A stretch of DNA of 64,000 nucleotides from Dyadobacter sp. UC 10. Lineage in GTDB: Bacteria > Bacteroidota > Bacteroidia > Cytophagales > Spirosomataceae. Below, one piece after another: positions 8,123 to 17,866 of the stretch. The stretch's first letter is position 1. Every line of letters begins with the position of its first letter. The notes under the pieces were generated by a model. That model was not told where the DNA came from and ran no database searches. It saw only the letters and a program-made list of their open reading frames with translations. The stretch is taken from the NCBI RefSeq assembly GCF_008369915.1, contig NZ_VSRN01000001.1, positions 3,034,501 through 3,098,500 of the forward strand, given 5' to 3'. The translations under genes and the position numbers were made by a program.

Positions 8123-9793
8123 TTATCGGTTCAAACCTTTCAGCCAGGCTTCAATCGTCGGGCCGGTCATATCGAACAAGATGCCGGGTAGGATACCAAG
8201 TAGCACAGCCAGGAAAGCAAGCGGGATCAATAGCGTTTTTTCCCGGACTGTCAGGTCAGTCAGCACCGAAGCATCGCCGTTCCGATACCAGAAAGAGCCG
8301 AAGAACATACGCTGGTAGGTCCAGAGAAAGTATGCCGCTGCGAGTACAATACCAAGGGTTGACAATGCAGGTATCCAGGCTGGGAGGGCGTCGGACTGAA
8401 ATGCACCCATTAAAGTAAAAAGTTCGCCTACAAAACCCGAAAACCCGGGTAAACCCAGCGAAGCAAAGAATGCGATTCCGGTAATGATCGTGTACTGCGG
8501 CATTACCCCGATCAGCCCGCGATAATGGTCAATACTCCGGTCGTGGGTGCGATCGTAAACAACGCCGGCGAGTAAAAACAGCATTGCCGAAAGGATACCG
8601 TGGCTGACCATTTGATAAATAGCCCCGTTTAAACCCTCGGCAGTGAAAGCGGCGATTCCGAGGAGCACAAATCCCATGTGAGAAACGGAAGAATAGGCGA
8701 TCATTTTTTTCAAATCAGTTTGTCCAAGTGCATTGAACCCACCGTAGACGATCGATATCATCCCCAGAATAGCAAGCGGAATTGCGCTGTACTGCGCTTC
8801 CAGCGGAAAAAATCCATCAACGATCCGGATAAAACCGTAGCCCCCGATTTTGAGCAGAATACCGGCCAGGACAACTGAAATAGGCGTGGGAGCCTCTACG
8901 TGGGCGTCGGGCAGCCAGGTATGCACCGGCACAACCGGCAATTTTACCGCAAAACCAATAAACAGGAACCAGAATGCCAGCAGGCGCAGCGGAATATCCC
9001 CGATGAAATATTGCGAAGCCAGATGCAGCAGCGAACCCGGCAGGTAATTGCCCGGATCGGCCAGGTACTGGAACCGGAATGTGTGGACGATCTGCTCCGG
9101 AGCGATTTTTCCATCTATAAGCCACTGCTGAATTTGCGGGATCAGGTCGGGATGAATCGCATCCTCCATCCCCATAATGCCTACAACCCGGGCCGTTTCA
9201 AGCGGATCAATAACCGACAAATAAAGCCCGATCATCACGATGAGGATCAGCAGGGAGCCAAAAAATGTGTAAATAAAGAATTTCAATGCAGCATACTCCC
9301 TTCTCGGGCCGCCCCAAAGTCCTATCAGGAAATACATCGGCAGAAGCATGAATTCGAAGAACAGGTAGAAAAGGAAGAAATCCTGCGCCAGGAAACAACC
9401 TACTACGCTGCCGGAAAGTAACAGGTACAGGGAAAAATAAGCACGTGTTTTTTGCGAAATTTCCCACGAACTTACCACGCCGGCTAGCAGCACGATCACT
9501 GCCAGCAAAACCAATGGAAAGCTGATCCCGTCGACTGCAAGGGCGTAATCAATGGAAACAATGCCGAGAGAACCAATCGGTAATGTGATCCAGTCAACGG
9601 TTTCTGCGAGCTGATGTGCCGCGTTGCTGTTTTCAAAATTGAGAAATAGAAGGACGGACAGTAACGCTTCGATGATGAGGGTGACGAGTGCAACCATCCT
9701 GAAATGCCCGGAATGCTGAGAGGGCCAGACAGCCACGGCAGCCGCGCCGAGCATCGGAATTGCTATGAGTAAGGAAAGTATATGGTCAATCAT
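8123..9793 (-). CDS. nuoM: NADH-quinone oxidoreductase subunit M
   Basis: The 556-residue polytopic membrane protein is an antiporter-like subunit of respiratory complex I. It shows FYLFFEFMLLPMYFLIGLWG with the conserved membrane Glu, and the pump segment AVKLPVVPVHTWLPDAH with the channel Lys, followed by EAPTPISVVLAG. About 14 transmembrane segments are evident. The frame opens one codon earlier at TTG; the ATG at 9793 is used. It lies 32 bp after nuoL. No nuoN or other complex I gene follows, which is unusual for this subunit. Confidence 0.95.
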   Translation of the reverse strand: MIDHILSLLIAIPMLGAAAVAVWPSQHSGHFRMVALVTLIIEALLSVLLFLNFENSNAAHQLAETVDWITLPIGSLGIVSIDYALAVDGISFPLVLLAVIVLLAGVVSSWEISQKTRAYFSLYLLLSGSVVGCFLAQDFFLFYLFFEFMLLPMYFLIGLWGGPRREYAALKFFIYTFFGSLLILIVMIGLYLSVIDPLETARVVGIMGMEDAIHPDLIPQIQQWLIDGKIAPEQIVHTFRFQYLADPGNYLPGSLLHLASQYFIGDIPLRLLAFWFLFIGFAVKLPVVPVHTWLPDAHVEAPTPISVVLAGILLKIGGYGFIRIVDGFFPLEAQYSAIPLAILGMISIVYGGFNALGQTDLKKMIAYSSVSHMGFVLLGIAAFTAEGLNGAIYQMVSHGILSAMLFLLAGVVYDRTHDRSIDHYRGLIGVMPQYTIITGIAFFASLGLPGFSGFVGELFTLMGAFQSDALPAWIPALSTLGIVLAAAYFLWTYQRMFFGSFWYRNGDASVLTDLTVREKTLLIPLAFLAVLLGILPGILFDMTGPTIEAWLKGLNR

Positions 9794-9825
9794 CAAATGT
9801 TATTTTAAAATGGCCCTTGTCCGGA

Positions 9826-11787
9826 TCAGGTGAAAAAAAGCCAGAGGACTAATAAAAATACGCCCATTACCGTCACCAGGTAATATGACTGGATTTTTCC
9901 GTTTTGCAAGCTTCGGGCGGCATTCCCGGCCGAGCGGATTGAAAAAACAGTCAGGTTCACACCACCGTCGACTACATTCCGATCGATCCAGCTGATCACG
10001 TGCGCTACAACTACGCTGCCTTTTCCTATCAGTTCAATAAAAGAGTCTATTGCACCCTTTTCAAATTTTTTAAGATACCCCGTTACTGCTGCGAATGGTA
10101 TGATGAAGTAGCGCTCCTGCGAGTAATCCCGAAGCCAGCTGACATTTAATTTTTCAAAAGCGCCTGCCTTCGCCGCTGCTGGTTGAATGCGAAATGGATT
10201 CTGGCTATTGATCTCTCGGTAAGCGAGGTATATGAATAACAACGTCGTGCCTGTTGCGAGAATGGGAACCCAAACCAAATGTTCAGATTCTGCCGGGCCA
10301 AGGAAATGTAAAAACCATCCGCCAGCATTAAATGGGTTAAATGAAAACCAGACAAATACGGATAAAACGGCAAGCAATGCCATCGGCAGCCACATGACCA
10401 CCGGCGATTCGTGCGGATGTACCGATGTGGTTTCGACATATCTTTTCTGCCCAAAAAATACCAGCCAAACCTGGCGCGTCATGTAATAGGCAGTCAAGCC
10501 GGCGGAGAAAATGACGATAAGCGGGAAAATATAGGCCAGCGGGCCATTTTCTTTGGCCCATATAAATCCCTCGGTAATGATTGCGTCTTTGGACAAAAAA
10601 CCTGAAAAGAAAGGCAATCCTGCCAGTGCCGCTGCGCAGATAGAAAAGCAGAGAAATGTAATAGGAAGGCTTTTTTTCAGGCCGCCCATAGTCCGCATAT
10701 TTTGCGGGTCAAATGCAGTATCATCTTCCGACGGCGTTACTGCGTGAATGACTGAGCCGGCTGAGAGGAATAATCCGGCTTTAAAAAAAGCATGGGTAGC
10801 AAGGTGGAACATGGCGGTTTGCCAGCTTCCAAATCCCACAGCCACAACCATCAGGCCAAGTTGGGACATCGTACTGTAAGCAAGTACTTTTTTAATATCC
10901 CACTCATTGATGGCTTTCACCGAGCCGGTCAGCATGGTAATGGTCCCTATTGCAAGAATTATTAGTCTTGCCTCGAAGGTCAGCATGAACGAGATCCTGG
11001 CCAGGAGAAAAATGCCTGCCGCAACCATGGTGGCGGCGTGGATCAATGCAGATACGGGAGTAGGTCCTTCCATGGCATCTGGTAGCCAGCCTGACAATGG
11101 GAATTGGGCTGATTTGCCCATGCAACCTCCAAAAAGACAAAGGCCGATCGCTGTTACGAGTCCGGGAGAGAGCTCCCAAAGTTTACCCGGAATCACTTCA
11201 AAGTCTGTAGAACCGGTATAGTAGAATAGCAGGAGAATACCCGTCAAAAATGCTGCGTCGCCAATCCTGTTTAGTACAAAAGCCTTTTGCGCAGCCCAGA
11301 CGGTCCTTTTTTTGAAATACCAAAAACCGATCAGCAGATAAGAAGAAAGACCGACAAGCTCCCAGAATATGTACATGACCAGCAAGCTGCCCGCCAGCAC
11401 TATTCCGATCATCGAGAACAAAAACAATTGAAGAAAGGCAAAGTACCGATGCAGGTTCCTGTCGCCGTGCATGTAAGAAACGGAGTACAGCTGGACCAGC
11501 GCTGCCACAAAATGCACAATAGCAAGCATGATGCAGGTAAGTGTGTCAAAGCGGAAGGATAATTCTATTGCTTTGTCACCAATGACGAGCCAGTTGAATT
11601 TGACAATGTGTAAAGCGGCTGGATCGGCGTACCAAAGGCTGATAAAAAGTCCGGCGATTGTAGCGGCTGTGCCTGCATAGCCAGCAATTCCATTCAAACT
11701 TTTACCTCCGAGCCATAAAAAAAAGAATGTCAGAAACGGTATTCCCAGCAGCAGGCAGGCCGGTAAAAAATACGCAGAATCGGGCAT
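9826..11787 (-). CDS. nuoL: NADH-quinone oxidoreductase subunit L
   Basis: The 653-residue protein is the largest antiporter-like subunit of complex I and is predicted to have about 16 membrane helices plus the long lateral C-terminal helix. The core motif GKSAQFPLSGWLPDAMEGPTP carries the channel Lys, and FWELVGLSSYLLIGFWY carries the conserved Glu. It starts at an ATG and is followed by nuoM. The partner subunits nuoA-K and nuoN are not in the window, so assembly must rely on genes elsewhere or on a different complex. Confidence 0.95.
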   Translation of the reverse strand: MPDSAYFLPACLLLGIPFLTFFFLWLGGKSLNGIAGYAGTAATIAGLFISLWYADPAALHIVKFNWLVIGDKAIELSFRFDTLTCIMLAIVHFVAALVQLYSVSYMHGDRNLHRYFAFLQLFLFSMIGIVLAGSLLVMYIFWELVGLSSYLLIGFWYFKKRTVWAAQKAFVLNRIGDAAFLTGILLLFYYTGSTDFEVIPGKLWELSPGLVTAIGLCLFGGCMGKSAQFPLSGWLPDAMEGPTPVSALIHAATMVAAGIFLLARISFMLTFEARLIILAIGTITMLTGSVKAINEWDIKKVLAYSTMSQLGLMVVAVGFGSWQTAMFHLATHAFFKAGLFLSAGSVIHAVTPSEDDTAFDPQNMRTMGGLKKSLPITFLCFSICAAALAGLPFFSGFLSKDAIITEGFIWAKENGPLAYIFPLIVIFSAGLTAYYMTRQVWLVFFGQKRYVETTSVHPHESPVVMWLPMALLAVLSVFVWFSFNPFNAGGWFLHFLGPAESEHLVWVPILATGTTLLFIYLAYREINSQNPFRIQPAAAKAGAFEKLNVSWLRDYSQERYFIIPFAAVTGYLKKFEKGAIDSFIELIGKGSVVVAHVISWIDRNVVDGGVNLTVFSIRSAGNAARSLQNGKIQSYYLVTVMGVFLLVLWLFFT

Positions 11788-11848
11788 AAGGCTGGAATTC
11801 GTTTGATTTCGGCAAATATCCTGAATTCGTGGCCGAATTCAAACAATG

Positions 11849-13060
11849 CTAGATGTCTTTCTCGATATCCTCCATTTTGGCGGAACCGTGGATTACTTCC
11901 AGCAATTCTTTCAAATCGTAAGTTGAACGGTTGTAGGAGTTACCCAATACAATAATTACCGCTTCATCGTCCGGGGATACCCATAACATGGTGTTGTAAC
12001 CTTTCCACCAGCCTCCATGATAAATAAAGCGCGTAGAGTTGTCTTTATTGACATGCATCCTGAATCCGTAGCCATAATTGCGTATGCCTGCATGTTCGAA
12101 ACTGCGGGGCTTGAAGGCTTCATCAAGTAACTTTTTGTCCAGAAGCAGACCTTTGGTTAATCCGTTGTAAAAGCGGTAAATATCGCCTGTTGTTGAATAG
12201 AGGCCCTTATCGCCCACAACATCGTCGTAATAATCCTTTTCGAGCCTGCGGCCAAACTGGTGCCCGACAGTTCTGTATTTCACTGCCGCCGAAGACGTGT
12301 CGGTCACCAGAAATGTGTTAAGCATTCCCAGCGGAGCGAAAATCTGATCATTCAGGTATTTTCCAAATGTATCGCCTGTAACCTTTTCGACAATCGCGGC
12401 AAGCACGCAGTAATTGGTGTTGCAGTAGTTGAATGACCTTCCGGGCCGGTTATATGGCGTCGGGGTGGGGGTAACTTTTGCATACCAATCCATAATATCC
12501 AGGTTATCAGGATATTTTTTACCGTGGCGAATGCTGTCTGTGAATGAGTAAATGTAATTCGGCAGCCCGCTTCTGTGACTCAGAAGCATATCCACCTTAA
12601 CTCCATGGTAGGGGAATTCCGGGAAAAAGCGTTGAACGGAATCGTCCAGGCTTACACGTCCTTCCTGGATCAGTTTCAGGACGGCTATCGCGGTGAAGGG
12701 CTTGGAGAGCGAGGCGAGTTGGAAACGCGACAGACTTGTCAGCGTATCTTTCTCCTTAATGCGCGCAAATCCGAAAGAATTCTGGTAAAGTACTTCTCCC
12801 TTCTGTACGATCAGTACATTCCCATTGAAGCCCGCCCGTTTCTTACGCCTGAAAATGTCCTCAATCTTGGAAATTTTAGCCGCTGTTTCTGCACTCGGAG
12901 TTTTGATGGCTACAGGATCGAGACCGGATATGGTCTTAGCCCGTACAGCCACTTCCTCCGTTTCTGACTTGTTTTTCCTAACCAAACCCCAGGAAACGGC
13001 CAGAATCACCAACACAGCAAGAGCTGTATACCACACTTTCGGCTGCACTTTTCTCAACAT
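11849..13060 (-). CDS. Serine hydrolase, beta-lactamase/PBP-like family
   Basis: The 403-residue protein has an N-terminal membrane anchor (residues 9-27) and a class C beta-lactamase-like domain. The active-site motifs are visible: SxxK as SLSK (Ser117, Lys120), YxN as YCN in the SFNYCNTNYC block, and HGG near residue 350 in place of KTG. Such proteins include D-aminopeptidases, esterases and penicillin-binding relatives; the substrate is not predictable. It is probably tethered to the inner membrane facing the periplasm. Confidence 0.88.
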   Translation of the reverse strand: MLRKVQPKVWYTALAVLVILAVSWGLVRKNKSETEEVAVRAKTISGLDPVAIKTPSAETAAKISKIEDIFRRKKRAGFNGNVLIVQKGEVLYQNSFGFARIKEKDTLTSLSRFQLASLSKPFTAIAVLKLIQEGRVSLDDSVQRFFPEFPYHGVKVDMLLSHRSGLPNYIYSFTDSIRHGKKYPDNLDIMDWYAKVTPTPTPYNRPGRSFNYCNTNYCVLAAIVEKVTGDTFGKYLNDQIFAPLGMLNTFLVTDTSSAAVKYRTVGHQFGRRLEKDYYDDVVGDKGLYSTTGDIYRFYNGLTKGLLLDKKLLDEAFKPRSFEHAGIRNYGYGFRMHVNKDNSTRFIYHGGWWKGYNTMLWVSPDDEAVIIVLGNSYNRSTYDLKELLEVIHGSAKMEDIEKDI

Positions 13061-13157
13061 AGGCTTGTAGCCTTTAAATTTTCAGAACGTAGATAATATC
13101 ACAATGGCTATTCGCCATCTTTTATGCTTAATATACACAAATTAAGCATAGAATCTT

Positions 13158-14276
13158 TTAGGGAACTAGTATTTTAACATGTTCTTTCCCAATATTTTTT
13201 GGATAGGTAAGAACGTATAATCCGGGGGATAGCAGGCGCACGGGCAACAAAATCACGGAGTTGGGGCCATTTTTTACACATTTAAAACTGATCTGCAAAC
13301 CCGCAGCGGAAGTAAGGCAAAGGTCGTCCGGTGATATGTCTTTTCCTGAGATTATAATTTTTTCGGGAGAAGCGGGATTGGGTTGAACAACCAGGTCATC
13401 CCCGGTTTTGCTTGTGTGAACATCAATTGTTTTTGAAAATGAGAACGACCCGTCCTGATCAACAAGCCGCAGGCGGTAGTAGCTGGCACCTGATATCGGC
13501 AAATTGTCCGTGAAATGATAATTTTTACGGGCACTGGTTTCTCCGGCGGCAGCAACGGATCCTATGCGCTCGAAATTCACGAGGTCAGAACTTCGTTCAA
13601 TCAGAAATTCGTCGGTACTCTTTTCCCATGCCGTTTCCCAAAAGAGCGTAATAGCCTTCTCAGCAGACTCCGCTTTAAATTGAGTCAGTTCCAGTGGAAG
13701 GACAATTGGCAGTACCAGTCCGTTGATGACAATTTCATCAAACCATAAAACACCCTGGATTTTGGTGGCATTGTGTGCGTAAATGCGGATTGAGAATGTA
13801 TTATCTGAAAGATTAGAAATATGTACAGGGACACTAAAAGAATTGAATACGTCGGAGTTAGTGATAGTAATCGCAGTAAGGTCGGAGGCAAAACCGTCAA
13901 GCGAAGAACGCAGTTGAACTTTGTTAGGCCCGCTAGGTGATCTTCGTAACCGGAATGAGATTGATGAAATGTTGTATTTAAATGAATTGGCCGTGAATGT
14001 AAATTCCATATACCTGCTTTTGGAAGATACGAGTGGCCACGGACGAATAATATATCCGGCTACGATCGATCCGCCAGCACTGTAAACCGTAGGCAATGTA
14101 AAATCATTAGCGCCGCCCGCCAGAACAGCTTTCGCGGGAGTAAAATTAGCATCGCTCGACACTCCGGCCTGGGTATAATCCATGGTCCACTTGACCTGAA
14201 AAGGCTGCGCAATACATTTTAAACTAAAAAAGACAAGAGGAAAACCGACCCAAAGGATCCGCAGCAAACTTTCCAT
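13158..14276 (-). CDS. Secreted protein with T9SS C-terminal sorting domain
   Basis: The 372-residue protein has a signal peptide ending near CIAQP. The N-terminal half looks like a beta sandwich (GVLWFDEIVINGL). A block with FLIERSSDLVNFERIG and SYYRLRLVDQDG resembles the fibronectin-like module that often precedes T9SS sorting domains. The last ~80 residues (VVQPNPASPEKIIISG ... LSPGLYVLTY ... HVKILVP) form a type A sorting domain, so the protein is probably exported by the type IX system encoded in part at 42-47 kb. Its function is unknown. Confidence 0.8.
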   Translation of the reverse strand: MESLLRILWVGFPLVFFSLKCIAQPFQVKWTMDYTQAGVSSDANFTPAKAVLAGGANDFTLPTVYSAGGSIVAGYIIRPWPLVSSKSRYMEFTFTANSFKYNISSISFRLRRSPSGPNKVQLRSSLDGFASDLTAITITNSDVFNSFSVPVHISNLSDNTFSIRIYAHNATKIQGVLWFDEIVINGLVLPIVLPLELTQFKAESAEKAITLFWETAWEKSTDEFLIERSSDLVNFERIGSVAAAGETSARKNYHFTDNLPISGASYYRLRLVDQDGSFSFSKTIDVHTSKTGDDLVVQPNPASPEKIIISGKDISPDDLCLTSAAGLQISFKCVKNGPNSVILLPVRLLSPGLYVLTYPKNIGKEHVKILVP

Positions 14277-14380
14277 GTGCGTGTATGATTAAGTGAGATT
14301 TACACTATTTACTTTACTTAGACGGTAAAGCGCTGGAAAGGTAACGGTAGCTGGCTGGTTGTTTTTTCAGAACGCTATTA

Positions 14381-14411
14381 AGCAAAAAATCCCGGCGGCT
14401 GGCCGGGATTT
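14381..14411 (-). terminator. Rho-independent terminator of asnS
   Basis: A perfect 10-bp stem, AAATCCCGGC at 14387-14396 and its complement at 14402-14411, encloses a 5-base loop. Read on the minus strand, it is followed by a run of T residues and starts 6 bp after the asnS stop. Confidence 0.85.
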
Positions 14412-14417
14412 GCTGTA

Positions 14418-15854
14418 TTAAAATTCTGCGCTTTTCGGGTATCGCGGGAATGGGATCACATCGCGGATGTTACCCATCCCGGTGACGAACTGGACGAGGC
14501 GCTCAAAACCTAACCCAAAACCGGAATGCGGCGCGGTTCCGAATTGGCGGGTTTCGAGGTACCACCACAGGTTTTGCGGGTCAATACCTACTTCATTCAC
14601 GCGGCCGAGGAGCTTTTCGTAATTTTCTTCCCGCTGACTTCCGCCAATGATTTCACCGATGCCCGGGAAAAGTACATCCATCGCGCGGACTGTTTTCCCA
14701 TCCTCGTCAAGCTTCATGTAAAACGATTTGATCTCTCTTGGATAGTTGGTCAGGATCACGGGTTTTTTGAAATGCTTTTCCACCAGATATCGTTCATGCT
14801 CGCTGGAAAGGTCGATTCCCCAGCCAACCTGGTATTGGAATTTCTTCTCTTTATGCGGCTTGGATTTCAAAAGAATATCGATCGCCTCCGTATAAGTCAG
14901 ACGCTCGAAAGGATTATCAACCACAAAGCTTAGTTTTTCAAGCAGCGGCAGCGACCGTTCATTCTGTGGCTTGCTTTTTTCTTCGTCAGCCAGCCTGTTT
15001 TGCAGGAAATTCAGGTCGTCTTTGCAATTGATGAGCGCATATGTGATCACCTTTTTTACAAAATCTTCCGCCAGGTCCATATTGTCTTCCAGCTCGAAAA
15101 AGGCCATTTCAGGCTCGATCATCCAGAATTCGGCCAGGTGACGCGTGGTATTGGAGTTCTCGGCACGGAAGGTCGGGCCGAAGGTATATATTTTAGAAAG
15201 CGCCATCGCACCCAGCTCGCCTTCCAGCTGGCCCGATACTGTCAGGTTAGTTTCTCTTCCGAAGAAGTCTTCTTTAAAATTAATCGCACCTTCCTCGGTT
15301 CTTGGCAGTTTATTGAGGTCCAATGTCGTAACACGGAACATTTCACCGGCTCCTTCTGCGTCGGAAGCCGTGATTACGGGGGTGTGCAGATAGAAAAAGC
15401 CTTTGTCATTGAAATACTGATGTACCGCAAAAGCCAATGCGTGGCGGATACGTAAAATCGCACTGAAAGTATTGGTACGCGGGCGTAAATGCGCGATTTC
15501 ACGTAGGAATTCGAGTGAATGCTTTTTTGGTTGAAGCGGATAAACTTCCGGATCGGCAGTACCGTAAACCTCAATGGCGTTCACTTTAACTTCAACAACC
15601 TGTCCTGAACCTTGTGATTCGACCAGTTGTCCGTCAATTTTAAGGCAGGAACCGGTAGTAACGCTCTGCATTAGCTCGTCGGAAAATTGGCCTGGCTCTG
15701 CAACTGCCTGAATATTATGGATTGTTGAACCGTCATTTAAAGCAATGAATATCGCGTTTTTGCTTTCTCTTTTGGTCCGAACCCAGCCTTTAAGCGTAAT
15801 GGGTTGGTTTTCAGGAGTAGCCTGTAATATTTCTTTGATTTGCAGCGGTCCCAT
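14418..15854 (-). CDS. asnS: Asparagine--tRNA ligase
   Basis: The 478-residue class II aminoacyl-tRNA synthetase has the N-terminal OB-fold anticodon-binding domain ([25 protein letters not shown]). Class II motif 2 is visible in [21 protein letters not shown], and motif 3 in [13 protein letters not shown]. The ending [12 protein letters not shown] is typical of AsnRS. It charges tRNA-Asn and its length is normal. It appears to be monocistronic, with a strong terminator downstream and a TATATTTG promoter element about 42 bp upstream. Confidence 0.96.
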   Translation of the reverse strand: MGPLQIKEILQATPENQPITLKGWVRTKRESKNAIFIALNDGSTIHNIQAVAEPGQFSDELMQSVTTGSCLKIDGQLVESQGSGQVVEVKVNAIEVYGTADPEVYPLQPKKHSLEFLREIAHLRPRTNTFSAILRIRHALAFAVHQYFNDKGFFYLHTPVITASDAEGAGEMFRVTTLDLNKLPRTEEGAINFKEDFFGRETNLTVSGQLEGELGAMALSKIYTFGPTFRAENSNTTRHLAEFWMIEPEMAFFELEDNMDLAEDFVKKVITYALINCKDDLNFLQNRLADEEKSKPQNERSLPLLEKLSFVVDNPFERLTYTEAIDILLKSKPHKEKKFQYQVGWGIDLSSEHERYLVEKHFKKPVILTNYPREIKSFYMKLDEDGKTVRAMDVLFPGIGEIIGGSQREENYEKLLGRVNEVGIDPQNLWWYLETRQFGTAPHSGFGLGFERLVQFVTGMGNIRDVIPFPRYPKSAEF

Positions 15855-16160
15855 TTTGCAATCTTTGTTTTAATTAAATATTATGAATTTTGGCGCAAAT
15901 ATAGGATCAATCTGGCTCCTTACGAGCTTGGAATGCAATATTTAAAATATCGAACCCGCCCGATAAATCTCAGCCTCTGGTTATTTACCCAGCCTGGTCT
16001 CCGGGTAACCTACATGCGTTGGCGATTAAGTTGTCCGGGAACTACCATCAGATTCTATAAAAATAGCCTTGACCGTGGTCAATCAGGGCGATACTTGTTA
16101 GTACTGTCTCGAACTTGATTTATCTATATTTGCGTCGCAAACTGGACAAATCAAGACACA
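15855..16160. promoter_or_regulatory. Divergent promoter region between asnS and a Crp/Fnr gene
   Basis: This 306-bp gap holds no convincing gene. Two Bacteroidota -7 elements are visible: CAAATATA at 15896-15903 (TATATTTG read toward asnS) and TATATTTG at 16125-16132 (toward the Crp/Fnr gene). An inverted repeat, CTTGATTT at 16114-16121 and AAATCAAG at 16148-16155, surrounds the latter and may be an operator. Confidence 0.55.
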
Positions 16161-16787
16161 TTGAATAGCCCTGATACATTAAGCCTGCAAGCATTGGTCG
16201 ACCATTTTGAAAGCTACCTGGCTTTCGACGATCGTGAAAAGCATCTTTTGGCTGCGCGGGTAACGATCCGTAATATCAGGCGCCGGCAAGCGATTTTACA
16301 AGAAGGCTTTCAGTGCAAACATTATTCGTTTGTAGTAAGCGGTTGTTTGAAGATGTTTGCTGTCGATGCGAAAGGGACGGAGCATAACCTTCAGTTTGCG
16401 GCAGACACTAACCTTCCGGCAGCACGGTGGATCGCTGACATCGGAAGCCTGCATTCAGGAAAACCCAGCAAGCTCTTTATCGAAGCCATCGAGCCTGGTG
16501 TGATCGCTCAGATCGAGAAGGACGATCTCTACTTTTTATATACCAATATTCCCAAACTCGACCGGATTTTTAAGGTAATTGTCGAAAGCAATTACGTAGA
16601 GCTTCAAAACCGGGTTCTGCAAAATTTCAGCTCCACCGCCCAGGAGAGATATATTGCATTTCTGGAACAGTATCCCGCCCTGGCCCAGAGGCTGCCCAAT
16701 ACCCAAATAGCTTCCTATCTGGGCATAACGCCGGAGTTTTTAAGTAAAGTCCGAAAGGAAATCTCCTCGAAGCAATCCAAGCCTTAA
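16161..16787 (+). CDS. Crp/Fnr-family transcriptional regulator
   Basis: The 208-residue protein has an N-terminal cNMP-like beta barrel (RRRQAILQEGFQCKHYSFVVSG) and a C-terminal winged helix ending in IASYLGITPEFLSKVRKEI. It has no iron-sulfur Cys cluster. No in-frame ATG lies near the conserved start, so a TTG at 16161 is used; this start is uncertain. It is about 100 bp upstream of a quinone oxidoreductase gene in the same orientation and may control it. An inverted repeat around its promoter would suit autoregulation. Confidence 0.85.
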   Translation: MNSPDTLSLQALVDHFESYLAFDDREKHLLAARVTIRNIRRRQAILQEGFQCKHYSFVVSGCLKMFAVDAKGTEHNLQFAADTNLPAARWIADIGSLHSGKPSKLFIEAIEPGVIAQIEKDDLYFLYTNIPKLDRIFKVIVESNYVELQNRVLQNFSSTAQERYIAFLEQYPALAQRLPNTQIASYLGITPEFLSKVRKEISSKQSKP

Positions 16788-16889
16788 CCTACCTTAAAGG
16801 TATTTCTTAATCTATCTTATTGGCCTGAACCGTGCAGCAGGCGGATCTTTGCAAACTGAAAAGCAGTTCAATTTTTCTGTTAATTAATT

Positions 16890-17858
16890 ATGAAGGCAGC
16901 CGTCATTTACCAGCCAGGTTCTGCAAGCCAATTGATCTTGGAGGGCCTTCCTGTGCCGATACCGCAGGAAGGGGAAGTTTTAGTCAAAATAAAAGCATTT
17001 GGGTTGAACCGGTCAGAGTTAATGACGTGCAAAGGACTTTCGCCCGATGTGAAATTTCCCCGTATCCTGGGAATTGAATGTGTTGGTAAAGTTGAATCTG
17101 ATCCTTCCGGGGAACTCAGAAAAGGGCAGCAGGTGCTCGCATTGATGGGCGGAATGGGACGCGACTTTGATGGAAGCTATGCCGAGTTTACTGTTTTACC
17201 CAAGCATTTGCTGAGACCATTCACCAGTAATCTTTTATGGCAAGTCTTGGGAGCGATTCCGGAAATGTTCCAAACTGCGCACGGCTCTTTGCATCTGGCC
17301 CTGGATATCCGGAAAGGCGAAACGCTACTTGTAAGAGGCGGAACTTCATCGGTAGGCATGCTCGCCATTCAGTTGGCAAAGAGGGCCGGGCTGACCGTAG
17401 TGGCCACCACGCGAAATCCATCGAAAGCACAAACCTTATTGGATAATGGCGCGTCGCATGTACTGATTGACGATGGACATTTGAAGGTAAAAGTTCACGA
17501 AATATTTCCCGCCGGAATTGACAAAGCACTGGAACTGGTCGGGACATCGACGTTGAAAGATTCATTGGAATGTCTCAGGCCCGGTGGAACAGGTTGTATG
17601 ACCGGCATGCTTTCAGAAAGCTGGTCGATACCCGATTTTGCACCAATGGAATTTATACCGGCAACTGTTCGCCTCACGATTTATGATAGTGGACAAATTA
17701 CGAGTCCTGCACGGGATTTTCAGGAGTTTATCAATTCTGTCGAAGCTGGTGAAATCATGCTTCCCATCAGCAAAACATTTCATTTAGAGCAAATTGTGGA
17801 AGCCCATGAATTTATGGAAAGTAACCAGGGAGCCGGAAAAATTGTTGTTTTGACTTAA
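16890..17858 (+). CDS. Quinone oxidoreductase-like, MDR superfamily
   Basis: The 322-residue protein belongs to the medium-chain dehydrogenase/reductase superfamily, quinone oxidoreductase branch. It has the GroES-like N-terminal domain (VLVKIKAFGLNRSELMT) and a nucleotide-binding fold with the glycine motif in LVRGGTSSVGMLAIQLAKRAG-like sequence near residue 150. The zinc ligands of alcohol dehydrogenases are absent, which fits an NADPH-dependent reductase of quinones or enones. It is followed after 8 bp by a secreted protein gene. Confidence 0.88.
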   Translation: MKAAVIYQPGSASQLILEGLPVPIPQEGEVLVKIKAFGLNRSELMTCKGLSPDVKFPRILGIECVGKVESDPSGELRKGQQVLALMGGMGRDFDGSYAEFTVLPKHLLRPFTSNLLWQVLGAIPEMFQTAHGSLHLALDIRKGETLLVRGGTSSVGMLAIQLAKRAGLTVVATTRNPSKAQTLLDNGASHVLIDDGHLKVKVHEIFPAGIDKALELVGTSTLKDSLECLRPGGTGCMTGMLSESWSIPDFAPMEFIPATVRLTIYDSGQITSPARDFQEFINSVEAGEIMLPISKTFHLEQIVEAHEFMESNQGAGKIVVLT

Positions 17859-17866
17859 AAGAAAAT

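Noticed and set aside
8123..11787. A complete complex I operon
   Set aside because: Only nuoL and nuoM are present, bounded by unrelated genes on both sides.
15840..16118. Open frame across the asnS-Crp intergenic region
   Set aside because: It covers both promoter elements and has no protein-like composition.
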